NCBI GenBank assembly: GCA_033977485.1
Contig: CM066990.1
Span: 10,915,001 to 10,979,000, forward strand
DNA: 64,000 nucleotides
Origin: Hydrangea macrophylla
Taxonomy: Eukaryota; Streptophyta; Magnoliopsida; Cornales; Hydrangeaceae
Direction: 5' to 3'
Below are positions 22,984 to 33,782 of the stretch, in pieces (the first letter of the stretch is position 1; each line of letters starts with the position of its first letter). A model generated the notes under the pieces. The model worked only from the letters and a program-made list of their open reading frames with translations. It was not told where the DNA came from and made no database searches. A program made the position numbers and the translations under genes.

Positions 22984-23447
22984 TTGCATTACTACTCTTA
23001 GTTTTATAATCGTAGTTTAGTTAATTCATAAATATTAGATTAGTTTTTATTTTTCTTATTTTCTGTTTTTGTTTTAGTTACTAACTTTTTCTTTTATTTT
23101 GTAGTCAACGTTTCCGAGTGGAGCAGCTAATTACATCAAAGGAGCTTACGCAAATAAAAATATAAATAAAATAAAATTAATTGCTTCTTGTGGAATTCGC
23201 TTTAAACCGCTGTAAGTCAGGGCGCTGTGACGCACTATTTGCATTAGTTTAAGGTTAATTGCACCGCATTAGCTAGGAAACCCGGGGCGCTGGGCTTGAC
23301 GCGGTCATTGCATTACAGGATAATATTCATGCATCATAGTAGTACTGTGTGCTTGATTGTCGTCTTATTTGCGTGATTGCTTGCTATTTGTTTTTTTTTT
23401 AGTTGAGTCAGTCTTTGTTTTTAATTTCTTTTCTTTTCTTTTAGTTT
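22984..23447 (+). other. Leader of element D
   Basis: A 464-bp untranslated leader between PBS and gag is AT-rich, with a GGGCGCTG repeat at about 23220 and 23286. No gene is seen. Confidence 0.7.
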
Positions 23448-26147
23448 ATGTTAGGTACACGTTCAAACAAACCGGAATTACAACCTTTAGACTCTGAACT
23501 TGAACGTACATTAAGACTTAACAAGTCTTCAAACTTAACTTCTGGAACTAGGTTTGTAATAGACGACGATTTGACACCAAAACCAACGTCTTTATTTGAA
23601 TCTGAAATACGTAGTACTCTTCAAAAACTAAAGAAACCACGCTTTAATAACATAGAACCAATTAAAATGGCAGACATTGGAAATAATAACGACAACAACC
23701 AAAATAACAACGGAGCTAATATGAATAATCCTAATATACCACCACCTCCTCCACTTAAAGATTACTTTATTCCGACGATTTACACACCACAAACATGTAT
23801 TGAATTACCGGAGGCGACGACATCTCACTTTGAGATTAAGTCGTCTACCATCTCGCTGCTTCCATCTTTCCATGGCCGTTTAAATGAAGATCCATATAAA
23901 CACTTAGGAGATTTTCAAGACATATGCTCTACTTTGAAAATTCAAAATCTTACTGATGATGAATTAAAAATGCGGCTCTTTCCATTCTCATTAAAGGACA
24001 AAGCTAAATATTGGCTCCAATCTTTGGAGCCAAACACAATTAGAACATGGGAAGACTTACACACAGCATTTTTACAAAAGTTTTTCCCGATTATGCGTAC
24101 AAACCAGATAAGAAAATCAATAACCAATTTTGTAATGCAAGATGGGGAATCACTTTACGACACGTGGGAAAAATTTAAAGAATTACTACGCTCGTGTCCA
24201 CATCATCAGGTTCCTAAGTGGCAACTTGTTCAGGTCTTTTATGAGGGGCTTATTCCCTCTGTTAGGAACACCGTTGATGCCGTTTGTGCGGGAACCTTCC
24301 TACACAAAAGCGCCGACGAGGCCTGGAAAATGTTTGAAACGTTAAGCGAGAATTCGATGCACCAAACGGTGTCTGTCCGTTCGGAAGGATATCTTAATCA
24401 ACCTAAGAGGGATGTAAAATTCGAGTCAAGTCAATCAATTGAAATAAAAGAACTATCTAACAAACTTGACCGACTTTTAACAATGAACCAAACGACAGCC
24501 CCACCCGCTCGTGAAATTTGTGCATTATGTTCTGATCCTTCACATTCGATACTTGCATGTCCATCGGCGAGTCAATTCCCGGAATTCGTGGAGCAACACA
24601 TTAATTCTATTCAACAATACCCACGAAATAATTATAATGCAACTACTAATAATCCGGATGCGCCATGGAGAAACCATCCTAACTTCTTGTGGAAAAATAA
24701 TAATAATAATCCTAATGAGGCGACTAACTTTCCAAATGCGTATCGACCTCAGTTTCAACCTAATCAATACCAACACTCACCTCCTAATTTGAATCCTTCA
24801 AAGGGTAATGCCTTTGAGGAAAAGGTGTTGGCATCCCTTAAGACTATTGAAACGCAAGTCCAGGCACAAGCACAAATAGTGCACTCACACACACAATCCA
24901 TTACGAAGCTTGAATCCCAAATGGAACAATTAGCTACTGTAGTGAGTCGTAGAAACGAGGGGACGTTGCCTAGTCAAACAATTCAAAACCCTAAGGGACA
25001 ATATGAGGTTAAGGGGTCGAATGAACAAGTAAACGCCGTCTCAACTAGGTTGACTACACGAGAGGAAGAGGTAAAAGAAATCCCGAATGAGAATGTGAAA
25101 GATATGAATACTAACTCGAATAAGATGGGTGAGGACATGGATAAAAATAAAAAAGAAAACGAATCGGTCCCAACGAATTATATTCCGAGAATGCCATATC
25201 CACCTAATGTTGAGGAGCCGTCTAATCTTACAAATAAAAAGTCTAAGGTTGAGGATATACTCGAGGTGTTTAAACAAGTCAAAATAAATATTCCTTTCCT
25301 CGATGCTATAAAACAAATTCCTGCTTATGCTAAATGTCTAAAAGACCTTTGTACACAAAAACGCAAAATACGGAGTCATACTCCTAAAAAGGTCTTTCTC
25401 ACGGAAAAAGTAAGCTCTATATTCCAACATGCTCCTCCAAAATATAAAGATCCAGGTACGCCTACGATTTCATGTGTCATAGGTGACACTATCATTCATC
25501 GGGCTCTCCTTGACTTAGGAGCGAGTGTTAACCTTTTACCCTATCATGTCTATAAACAACTAGGTCTAGGTGAACTTAAGCCCACGGCCGCTACTATTCA
25601 ATTAGCGGATCGATCTGTTAAAATACCTAGAGGAATCGTTGAAGACGTACTAGTAAAAGTTGATCAATGTTTCTATCCCGTTGATTTTATGGTCCTTGAC
25701 ACCGAACCGGTGCTAGATGCTAGGAAACATACTTCTGTCATCTTAGGCCGTCCATTCTTAGCAACCGCCAACGCACGTGTTAACTGTCGGACGGGGGTAA
25801 TGAAAGTGTCGTTCGGGAATATAAAATTAAAATTAAATGTTTTTAATGCGGCTGATCAACCTCCTAAAGACGACGATGACTTAGGTGTGGAGGGTAGTGA
25901 GGTTAAACGGAATATTGAGCCTAAGAACGTAATAAATATACGTGCGGGGAATAATATAGAGGATGATGAGTGGATGAATCTTAATACTTCGGACCCTAAT
26001 GTTGAATCTACTCGAAAGGTAAGAAATCGATTTGAAAATACTGATAAACCGTCGATTGAATTAATTCAAAGCGACGTAATTTCTGCTTACCATCGAGCTC
26101 TGCCTGACATTCTTAGGGGTACGAAGTCTGATTTACAACCGCCGTAA
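23448..26147 (+). CDS. Athila-type gag-protease polyprotein, intact
   Basis: The 899-codon frame is uninterrupted. Residues 1-75 are charged. An N-rich and P-rich linker (78-103) follows, with an alternative Met at residue 74 (MADIGNN) that may be the ancestral start, because related Athila fragment C begins its conserved part there. A capsid-like retrotransposon gag domain occupies about 105-300 (LLPSFHGRLNEDPY, FSLKDKAKYWLQ, FLQKFFP). A CX2CX4HX4C knuckle spans C358 to C371. A Q/N-rich and coiled-coil-prone region covers 380-600. An aspartic protease lies at about 670-800 with catalytic DLGAS at 689-693 and the flap-distal ILGRPFLATANA. Gag would form particles and protease would mature them. 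The frame ends at 26147, where RT would normally follow; no RT or IN similarity follows. It is either a truncated polyprotein or a selected gag-PR protein, and its integrity favours recent use. Confidence 0.93.
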   Translation: MLGTRSNKPELQPLDSELERTLRLNKSSNLTSGTRFVIDDDLTPKPTSLFESEIRSTLQKLKKPRFNNIEPIKMADIGNNNDNNQNNNGANMNNPNIPPPPPLKDYFIPTIYTPQTCIELPEATTSHFEIKSSTISLLPSFHGRLNEDPYKHLGDFQDICSTLKIQNLTDDELKMRLFPFSLKDKAKYWLQSLEPNTIRTWEDLHTAFLQKFFPIMRTNQIRKSITNFVMQDGESLYDTWEKFKELLRSCPHHQVPKWQLVQVFYEGLIPSVRNTVDAVCAGTFLHKSADEAWKMFETLSENSMHQTVSVRSEGYLNQPKRDVKFESSQSIEIKELSNKLDRLLTMNQTTAPPAREICALCSDPSHSILACPSASQFPEFVEQHINSIQQYPRNNYNATTNNPDAPWRNHPNFLWKNNNNNPNEATNFPNAYRPQFQPNQYQHSPPNLNPSKGNAFEEKVLASLKTIETQVQAQAQIVHSHTQSITKLESQMEQLATVVSRRNEGTLPSQTIQNPKGQYEVKGSNEQVNAVSTRLTTREEEVKEIPNENVKDMNTNSNKMGEDMDKNKKENESVPTNYIPRMPYPPNVEEPSNLTNKKSKVEDILEVFKQVKINIPFLDAIKQIPAYAKCLKDLCTQKRKIRSHTPKKVFLTEKVSSIFQHAPPKYKDPGTPTISCVIGDTIIHRALLDLGASVNLLPYHVYKQLGLGELKPTAATIQLADRSVKIPRGIVEDVLVKVDQCFYPVDFMVLDTEPVLDARKHTSVILGRPFLATANARVNCRTGVMKVSFGNIKLKLNVFNAADQPPKDDDDLGVEGSEVKRNIEPKNVINIRAGNNIEDDEWMNLNTSDPNVESTRKVRNRFENTDKPSIELIQSDVISAYHRALPDILRGTKSDLQPP

Positions 26148-28707
26148 GTCTTGAGCTAGAACGGTCTAGCTGAAGACGTAAAAGTTAGCGCTTCTTGGGA
26201 GGCAACCCAAGCTTTATTTCGTTCGTTTTTCTTATTTTTGGATGTTTTTTAGTCTGGTTGAGTCTGTTTTGGACATTCTGGAAAGGTTTGGGGGTGGAAT
26301 TAATTTATTTTAATAGCATATACATAATTTTAAACAAAAAATGGAAAACACCATTCTCGCGCGCGCGGCCCGCTCGCGCGAGACGTCGCTCGCGCGGCCC
26401 GCTGGCGCGAGTTTGCCCCTTAACGTTTTTCTTTGCTTTTCTTTATTATGAGCCCTCAGGTTCTCCTCGTGCCTGGAATCGCGGGCGCGAGGTACCTCGC
26501 TCGCGCGGAGAAGGATTAAAAAAAAAAAAAAAATTCTGGGAATTCGCGCGCGCGACGGCCGCTCGCGCGATTCCCCCATTTTCCTGTTTTTCCCTTTTGT
26601 TTCCTATATCCTTCCCCCTACCTATTTTATTTGTGTTTCTTTTCTGTTTTTGTTTATTTGTTTCAGTTTAGTTCAAGTTAGTCGTTGTTTTCCTTATTAC
26701 ATTTATACTTGTTCGTTTTATTTCTTTTCCTTTTGCTAATTTAGTTTAGATTAACTTGGTTTTTAGATTTATATGTTATATTTTGGTTTAATTTACTTTT
26801 CATATTCTTTTGTTAGTTTCTTTTTGTTTATCTGGTAACATTGAATTTTATAACCATATTCCTTTGTGTTCACCTGTTCTATGCTTGTCAAGATCGAGGT
26901 ACTATCGTTCCTTTCTTACGTACTATCCTTTCTTTCGTTTTATTGTTTCATTAGGGACAATGAAAGGTTTAGGTTTGGGGGTATACACACATTAGTTTAT
27001 GCAAAATTTTAAAATTTTTCAATAAGTATGTTTAAATAAACGATAGTACTAACGTTTTTGCAATATCAATTTGATACTTCTTGTTCAATAACTTTGAATT
27101 GTTATAGAATGGTAAACATGAGAATATGTGGTTAAATATTTGCTAAAGTCATGTTGAAATGTTTTAAGTTATGTATTGTTTGAATCGTAGTTTTATATCA
27201 TAGATTTGCACACAAACTTATGCACTGCACGTAGTCATTGGAATACATGTTGGTTGTGAACTATAATATAATTCGGATTTCTAGATAACATATGGTGGAG
27301 ACTAAACCCGGTGAGCTTTTGAGCCTATCTTTTCTTTTTAGAGGGTTATAAATACATTGTGTTTGTCGAATTTCATTGAAATAGCGCATTAACTTGTTGT
27401 TTAGTCTCATTATTCTTGTTTTGGTTAATAGTCAAGTTAAAATCTTTGTTACCATGCTAAATAATCTTCCGTCGTACATATTGAAGAACCATATAACCAT
27501 AGGAAGTGATTTTAGGCCTTCTTTGTTTACTGCCGGCCGATAAATGATGAAAATTTCCTTAGTTCGCCCTTTGAGCCATTAAAATGCCATTTCTTTCTTA
27601 AATTACCATTATCCTTGTTTTTGCTCCAATTTGGCCAACTTGGAGTTCACCTCTGAAAGATTGATCACCTTTTAGTGGTGTTAAGGCGATGTGTGATTGA
27701 GAAGAAGAAGAAAATAAGATGATGTTTGGGGTGGTTGCCTTGTTATTTATTGAATATTCGTTTCAAAAGCAACGAGGAGGAAAAGAATAAAGAAAAAAAT
27801 AAAGAAGAGGAAGGTTGAAAAAAAAAATTGAAAGAAAAGAAGAAAAATGAATGAGAAAAAGTATGAAAAGATGAATGTGGTAGAAGAGACGAATGAAAGA
27901 AATTGAACATGCTTTACAATGCCATTCTGAAACTACTTGATATATCCCTTTCTATCCTTTTTCATTGCCTGAGCCACATTACAACCTTTGAAAAGTCCTT
28001 TTTGATCCTAGGAAACATGGTTCGGATATGAAAATGATGGGAGGGGATTAAAACATTGTAATGATTAATTTCTCTTGATTATTGGCATCTTATCCATGAG
28101 ATTACTGTTCTTTCGTGTCATGCGTCTTTTTCATGTCATATGTGAGCATTTATCGTTTTGAAAATATATTTCTTTTACTCACATATTTTAGAAAAATTAC
28201 ACCTGTTTCTGAGTATTTTATTTTAGAGTGTAATTCATTGTGAGATTCGTAGTCGAGACATAGTTAGACGGTTATCCGGTTTATATTCCAAAGTTCATGA
28301 TATGCGCTTGTTCATTTGACTACCTCATCACACACGTGCAATTTTATGAGAAATTCTATTGATTTATACGATGCATGCGCTTGGGATTGCTTTTCATGAT
28401 GTAGATAGACGTTTGATTACGTTTCTTCTTGTTCATTATTCTATTTCAAATCATTATGTTATATGATAAGGAGTATTGATTGTTTTGTTGTTTTTAATAA
28501 AACTTTTTTAAATTAATAAGTTAATAAAGATGGTTGTGGGTAACTTGTTGATGAGAACCCTCACGAGACTTCACTCGTCCGACTAGGGACACCTAGGGGT
28601 TTAAAAGGCATGTTGCATGTGCTAAATGCAATCGTGATCCATACGAAAATGGAATAGATTTTTATTAGTAGTTTTTATTTTAGTTTTGCTCGAGGACTAG
28701 CAAAATG
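26148..28707 (+). other. Non-coding interior of element D
   Basis: It contains a hairpin CTTGGGAGGCAACCCAAG (26194-26211) known from Athila elements after the polyprotein, two CG-rich palindromic clusters (26357-26420, 26479-26572), a T-rich tract (26570-26800), an internal PPT-like AGGTTTGGGGGT (26971-26982) and a purine-rich tract (27700-27870). Six-frame reading gives no RT, integrase or envelope-like protein. Confidence 0.8.
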
Positions 28708-28721
28708 TAGGTTTGGGGGTG
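28708..28721 (+). other. Polypurine tract of element D
   Basis: TAGGTTTGGGGGTG directly abuts the 3' LTR start. The same core is duplicated internally at 26971-26982. Confidence 0.85.
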
Positions 28722-30079
28722 TGATCGGGAGAGAACTAATCCTAATTATACGCTTTAACGCGCATTTGTTAGACCATTTTATCCTGTTTTTGTATATTTT
28801 TACTTCGTTTTCTAGTTTCTGACAGGTTTTGGAAGAAATTAATTAAACCAGGCTAAACAGGGTGAAAAAGCATAGTTGAAGAAGCTGAAAAATCCAAGTC
28901 GCGCGCGCGACCCGCGCCCGCGAAATCCAGAAACCGCTCGCGCGATCCGCTCGCGCGAGATCCCCATAATCGCTCGCGCGATCCGCGCGCGCGAAGGTCT
29001 AAACGTCGCGCTCGCGCGACCCGCTCGCACGATATGGGTAAAAACCAAAGTTGCGTATTTCAGTGTACTGAAGACTCCTGTGCAAACGAAACTGCAGAAT
29101 GACGTCCAGATTGTAAACTACATCAGTTTCAGTCCGTTTCGAGTTGTAAAGGCTTCCAAAACTTGTTGTAAATCTATATATACTCTATTTTACTTCAATT
29201 AGAGGGTTGGCAATGAATATACACACATTCTACAACCATTCTTCTAGCCATTGAAGTGAGGGAAGCAAGGAGAAGAAGAAGAAGACCAAGGGTTTCCATG
29301 GCCTCCTCCATCAACCTCTTGCTATCTACTACTTCTATGGACGGCTAGATCATTGATCTAGGGTTTCAATGAAGCCCTAGATGAGTAATAGGGTTTTATT
29401 TATGTTTTTATTTTAGTTTTATTATGTATGGATGACAGTCACATGTTTAGAGGATTTTTATAAATAAATCGTACTACTATTGATTAAATCATTGCTTTCG
29501 GAATTTATTCTTGTCTTAGATCTATTTTGACTGTGATGTGCTCAACGATCTATTCTTGCTGTGCTTGTTTAGGTTGTTTACATGTGATGGTGCTCTATTG
29601 ATTCGTGCTATCAAGTATCCGAATAGTCCATGCCTAGGTTAGACGGATTAGATCACAACCCTAGTTTAGTGTGAGATAATTCGTGCTACCCGAAGATGGA
29701 TTATGTTGGTGCTTGAACCATGATTATCTTCTTGTCGGAGGAATTGGGCTTGTAGCTACAATTCCCCATCATCATCCAACGTAATAAGCTAAAGTAATTC
29801 ATAAATATTCCTATTATGAAGCTAGTGGTGGATTTGCAATCCTAGGTTTCCTTAAACATTCATTAAAAACACTTTAATTGCTTTCATAGTTTAGATTTAC
29901 TTTTATTGTTCTTAGATTAATTAAATCAAATTCAAATCTGTTTTTCTTAGTTAATTAGACTTAGGTTTTAAAATTAATAGTTGTAGTAATCAATCTCTGT
30001 GGGTTCGACCTTTACTTTCACACTACAAATCTTTAGAAAAGTAAAGTATACTTTTTATATCTTGATTCTGACAACATCA
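28722..30079 (+). repeat. 3' LTR of element D
   Basis: This 1358-bp LTR is the same length as the 5' LTR. Substitutions seen include CTCGCG/CCCGCG, CTGGCG/CTCGCG, AACAAA/AACGAA and GGGGGA/GGAGGA. It carries the palindromic array (28896-29034) and TATA box (29173-29185). Confidence 0.95.
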
Positions 30080-30084
30080 CTTAT

Positions 30085-30645
30085 AGTGCTCTCGAGCACT
30101 TCCAATGCTTTACTTAAGCTCATTCAATTTTTTTTTGTTTTCTTTATCTTATCTCCTATGAACTTTATGAATGTAGGGACAAAACTTCACATGAAAATGA
30201 ATGCTATGCCTGTAAAAAAATTTCGAATCTTTCACCTGTATCAATTTCATTATTTTTTTTCTCAACTCTTCTCAAGGACCTTTTAAATGCTATGCGCGTT
30301 AATCAAAATTTTCAAACACTCCTTATGAATAATGACCCTTATGCTTGTGAATTTCTTTTGAAACTATGCTCCTTTCAAACCTTTTCACACAAGATTCGTG
30401 AGCGTTAGTCATATCATCAGGACTATATGCGTTTTCTTAAGAATTATCCCGTGAAATCTCCCAAGCACTTACACACTTTCGTCTTCACTCCTTTCCTTAT
30501 TCATTCCTTTTTTTATTATCACTACTCTTTCATTTATTATTATATTTTTTTTTTGTTATTTTTGTTTATCACTCTTTGTTTCTTTATTTCTTTCCAATCT
30601 TTCATTCACTTGCTGACATTTAAAACTTGCAATTTTCTTTTGCAG
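30085..30645 (+). other. Remainder of PMD intron 1
   Basis: AT-rich intron sequence runs from the TSD of element D to a good acceptor (TTTTCTTTTGCAG, ending 30645). No gene is seen. Confidence 0.6.
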
Positions 30646-32249
30646 CTTCTGCCCGATGTGCTAAAAGGACACGACAGCCTAGCTCACGGCTTTGCCTGGT
30701 ACGAGGAGTTGAGCAATACCGTGAAGGGTTTCATTATTGCTGCTGGCTTCAGAGATTTCGTCAAGCTCTTAACAAAGAGCTCGAATGATCTTCGTCAGAT
30801 ACATGCCCTAGCAAAGTGTTGGTTAGACTTCTCTATGATCACTGGGATCCTTTTCGGGGGGAGTGCCTACAGTACCTAGATACTGTCACCGAGTGGGACC
30901 GGGTATTGCCTTTGCTAGGAGTCATCCCCGAGGAGCCCTTGGTCACGGCCAAGTGATTTATGGATACTTTTAGAGGCCAAGAGGGCTTTACGGATGAGCA
31001 GATGGCTCGGGAATTACTCATGTATATGCTTGGGTGCTCTTTACTGAACACCAAGGGATCGGGTTTCTGTAGCACTGATAGCGTCTTTGGAGCATATGGA
31101 CCGGATCTCGAGTATAACTGGGCTGGTGCAGGATTAGCCATCCTGTACAAGCATATGGGGGACATTTCCCGGGATCGACCGGTTTCTACTGGTGGTTTCT
31201 GGAGGGTATGGGAGGTACGTCCTCTTCTTGATTTTTTTTTTATATATTTCATTGTTTATCACACTTTTAGAAATTATTTGAACTACGAGACTCATACCTT
31301 TTCCTTTATTTATATTGCAAATTTGGTCCCATAAGTATCTTCACATGATGTCCCCTAAGACACGCGATACTGACGCCCTCATTATGCCCCAGGGACTAAA
31401 ATGGGCGAAGGATAGGGTCGGGCGGAAGACTGGGGCTCACAATTTTACAGCGTTCAGGAGTTTCCTGACAAACTTGAGAGAGCCGCACATTCACTGGCAG
31501 CCATGGCTTAGGGTGCTTCCCACTGCTTCTGCGGGGATATAGGCATTGGGTGGGTACGACCCGATAAGATGGCTACTAGATGGGCCAGAGGGCCGGGCGT
31601 GGTATTTGGGAGAGAGGGTGATTAGGCAGTCTTTAGCGGCTCCCGGATTCTTCGTGCCACACCCTCTTCTAGATTCTATGAGAGCCACAGACGCGCTTCA
31701 GGGTAGTGAGCTTACAACTGCTTTGATTGGCTTGGTCATCCGTGACTTCGTGGACCCCCCTCCCAAGGGATATGCAGCTTTCCGGCTGCTAAGCTGATGC
31801 TGAACTTTCCTCTGATGGAAATGACCCGGGTGAGTATATGATTTCTTTATCCTTTCCTGAGTTCTCTTTTATTCTTTATTTACATTTTATCCCTGTTGTT
31901 TGCAGCCCGTCCCTACTGTTACTTGTCCTCCCGCTTTACCCGAGTGGGATTGGGCCATGTCGACTGTCTCCTTCGGCGAGCAATTCTCGACGACGATTCC
32001 CTAACTCTCTCAGGGTGCCCCTACCATTCCTCTTCAGTATGATGATGTCTCGCATGCTTACGTAGAGGAGGGCTTGACGTATGCCCACAGCGTGCGGCAG
32101 TGGATCCTCGGGCGAGAGTGGATGGTAAGAAATTAGTCTCGTCTTTCTCATTGATTTTGGCTGCCTCTTATTTACTAATCTTTATTTTCGGCTCTTGGTT
32201 TCAGCATGAGGGAGCTCGAGCAACGGCCGCGGTCCAGTTGAGGGCCCAG
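30646..32249 (+). pseudogene. PMD-like pseudogene, exons 2-5
   Basis: This is the core of a plant-mobile-domain protein. Proposed exons are 30646-31214, 31321-31829, 31906-32124 and 32205-32249, with donors GAG/GTACGT, CGG/GTGAGT, ATG/GTAAGA and CAG/GTAAA and acceptors TTTGCAG, TGTTTGCAG and TTTCAG. PMD-like blocks are FSMITGILFGGSA, VTEWDRVLPLLG, MLGCSLLNTKGS, YNWAGAGLAILYKHM, GGFWRVWE and RVIRQSLAAPGFFVPHP. Damage: a stop and frame change near 30875-30880, TGA near 30955 where TGG is likely, TAG near 31540, a frame change near 31790, a stop in exon 4 (IP then TAA), and loss of the exon 3 acceptor (AA at 31319-31320 instead of AG). About 18 residues normally between the W-rich and FSMITG blocks are missing. 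PMD proteins occur both as host silencing-related genes and as passengers of transposons. Exon 5 ends exactly where copia E inserted. Confidence 0.7.
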
Positions 32250-32254
32250 GTAAA

Positions 32255-33768
32255 TGTAGGAAAAACAGGTTTTAAATTGTTTTAAACGCGCAGCGGAAAA
32301 CAAAGTTCAAAACTTTTATTGGTAGCCTTGGATCTACTACTTATTAACTCTATAGATGCGCATAACAAGATGGAGAAGATTCTATACCTTAGGTCTTGAA
32401 CCCAATTCTGATTTTTATCCTTCTCCTTGTGTGTGCAGCAGCAACCTCTAGGAAATCTTCACCCTTATGTCTCCTCGAATGCTCCCAGAGTGGCTAGGGT
32501 TGGTGGGAACCCTAATAGTGAGAATAGGGAAGGTTTGGGAACTCTAAACAGGTTCTGCAGCAACTGGTACGTTAAAAACGATGAACTCCTATTTCTGGAC
32601 GTAGCTGCCCTATTTATAGATTCCCAGAACCGACCTTACTTTCAATCGATCGAAGTCACTTCGATCGATCGAACTGTCGATCGATCGAACCTCGTTCGAT
32701 CGATCGAACCTGTCTAGACTTCAATCGATCGAAACAACTTCGATCGATCGAACCAGTCTTGACAGCATTCTCATTTGCCTTTCCAAGCATTCTGGCGGAG
32801 CTAAGAGTGGGACCTCCTAGGTTCTTAATTACTGGCTCCGATTAATTATTATTCCATCTAGTCAGTACTCTTGACTAAGGAATCAATAATTAATCAATTA
32901 TCATTAATGCCACTATAAAATGATAATTGCACTCCAGTGCATAAGAACAAAATCACCCATACATAAGTGATTGCTAGACTTGTATAATATGATACGGATG
33001 TCCCTCTACCAGGCAGTATTCGTATCTATCATTGGGATGTATGTCTTAAGATACTGTCGACCCAATAGATAGTACATCTTATATTCCTCAAGTATCATTC
33101 ACTACTCTTGGATTACTAAACATGTCAACAATAACACTTTGTTGACAAGGCTGGCCAGCTCTCAGTAATCACTCCTAGTGACATTCTCGAGGGAATACTT
33201 ACTCTTCGTTTTATTGAAGAGGGTAGAATTCCATCTTGACAATATATGTTCCCAACGTTGCATACTTGATTTACCCAAGATACCCAGGTGTTGATCTTGC
33301 AAGACCTCACTGATTGGTAAGTCAAAGCAATCAAGCATACAACTTGCGTCCATAACTGTCTCAGGATTAAGGACATGTATCCCTATACAAGTTTTGAGTT
33401 CCTATTGACGGTGACAGCGTTTGGGTGTCAATAGGTTTAACTCAGGTCCGTCAATGCACCGAGTGCACTAGCATATTAACCAAGAGTCAAAGACTCTTAT
33501 GAATGAGATTCATCATTCTACCCCGTAGACGTTAATCATGCTACAGTGTATACCTGATAAGTTATCCAGACTTATCTTCCACTGTGACTTACTTGAAACA
33601 ACAAGGATTTGTGATTCATATCTCACATGTGTAATCATATACACAAATGAACCACATACAATGTTGTTTAAGGATTCCAGTCTAATATTCATCTCATGAA
33701 CTAACATGCATAAATACATTATGATATTCCATTGTCCAACTAACTGGTTTGAGGGCATATTCCCAACA
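32255..33768 (-). repeat. Copia E LTR1 (outer left)
   Basis: The minus-strand TATA box CTATAAATAGG is at 32609-32619. A six-copy array of the 14-bp palindrome TTCGATCGATCGAA and close variants lies at 32642-32754, just upstream of TATA. Private differences from the other LTRs include AGGTTTTAAATT near 32270 and CAATCAAGC near 33328. Confidence 0.93.
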
Positions 33769-33782
33769 AACTCCCACTTGCA
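33769..33782 (-). other. Polypurine tract of copia E unit 1
   Basis: The minus strand reads GCAAGTGGGAGTT abutting the LTR start TGTTGGGAATATG. Identical tracts follow LTR2 (40106) and LTR3 (46443). Confidence 0.85.

Larger units (their letters stand above)
21603..30079 (+). mobile_element. Element D: complete non-autonomous Athila-type retrotransposon
   Basis: The element spans 8477 bp with two LTRs of exactly 1358 bp, TGATCGGG/ACAACATCA ends and a perfect TSD CTTAT (21598-21602 and 30080-30084). Order: LTR, Asp-type PBS, leader, one intact gag-protease frame, 2.5 kb of non-coding DNA, PPT, LTR. RT, RNase H, integrase and env-like genes are absent. At least seven substitutions separate the LTRs by eye (about 0.5%), so insertion is recent. 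It sits in intron 1 of the PMD pseudogene and depends on enzymes supplied in trans. Confidence 0.95.

Noticed and set aside
26148..28707. Envelope-like ORF in element D
   Set aside because: Only short frames; no signal peptide, membrane protein or conserved Athila env-like block was seen.
30085..30100. AGTGCTCTCGAGCACT palindrome as terminal inverted repeat of a DNA transposon
   Set aside because: Arms of only 7 bp, single occurrence, inside intron 1; no partner repeat.
32427..32717. 96-codon ORF repeated in every copia LTR
   Set aside because: It lies in U3 antisense to the element and ends in the palindrome array (SIDRT-type repeats), so it is a by-product of the repeat; no initiation or family evidence.
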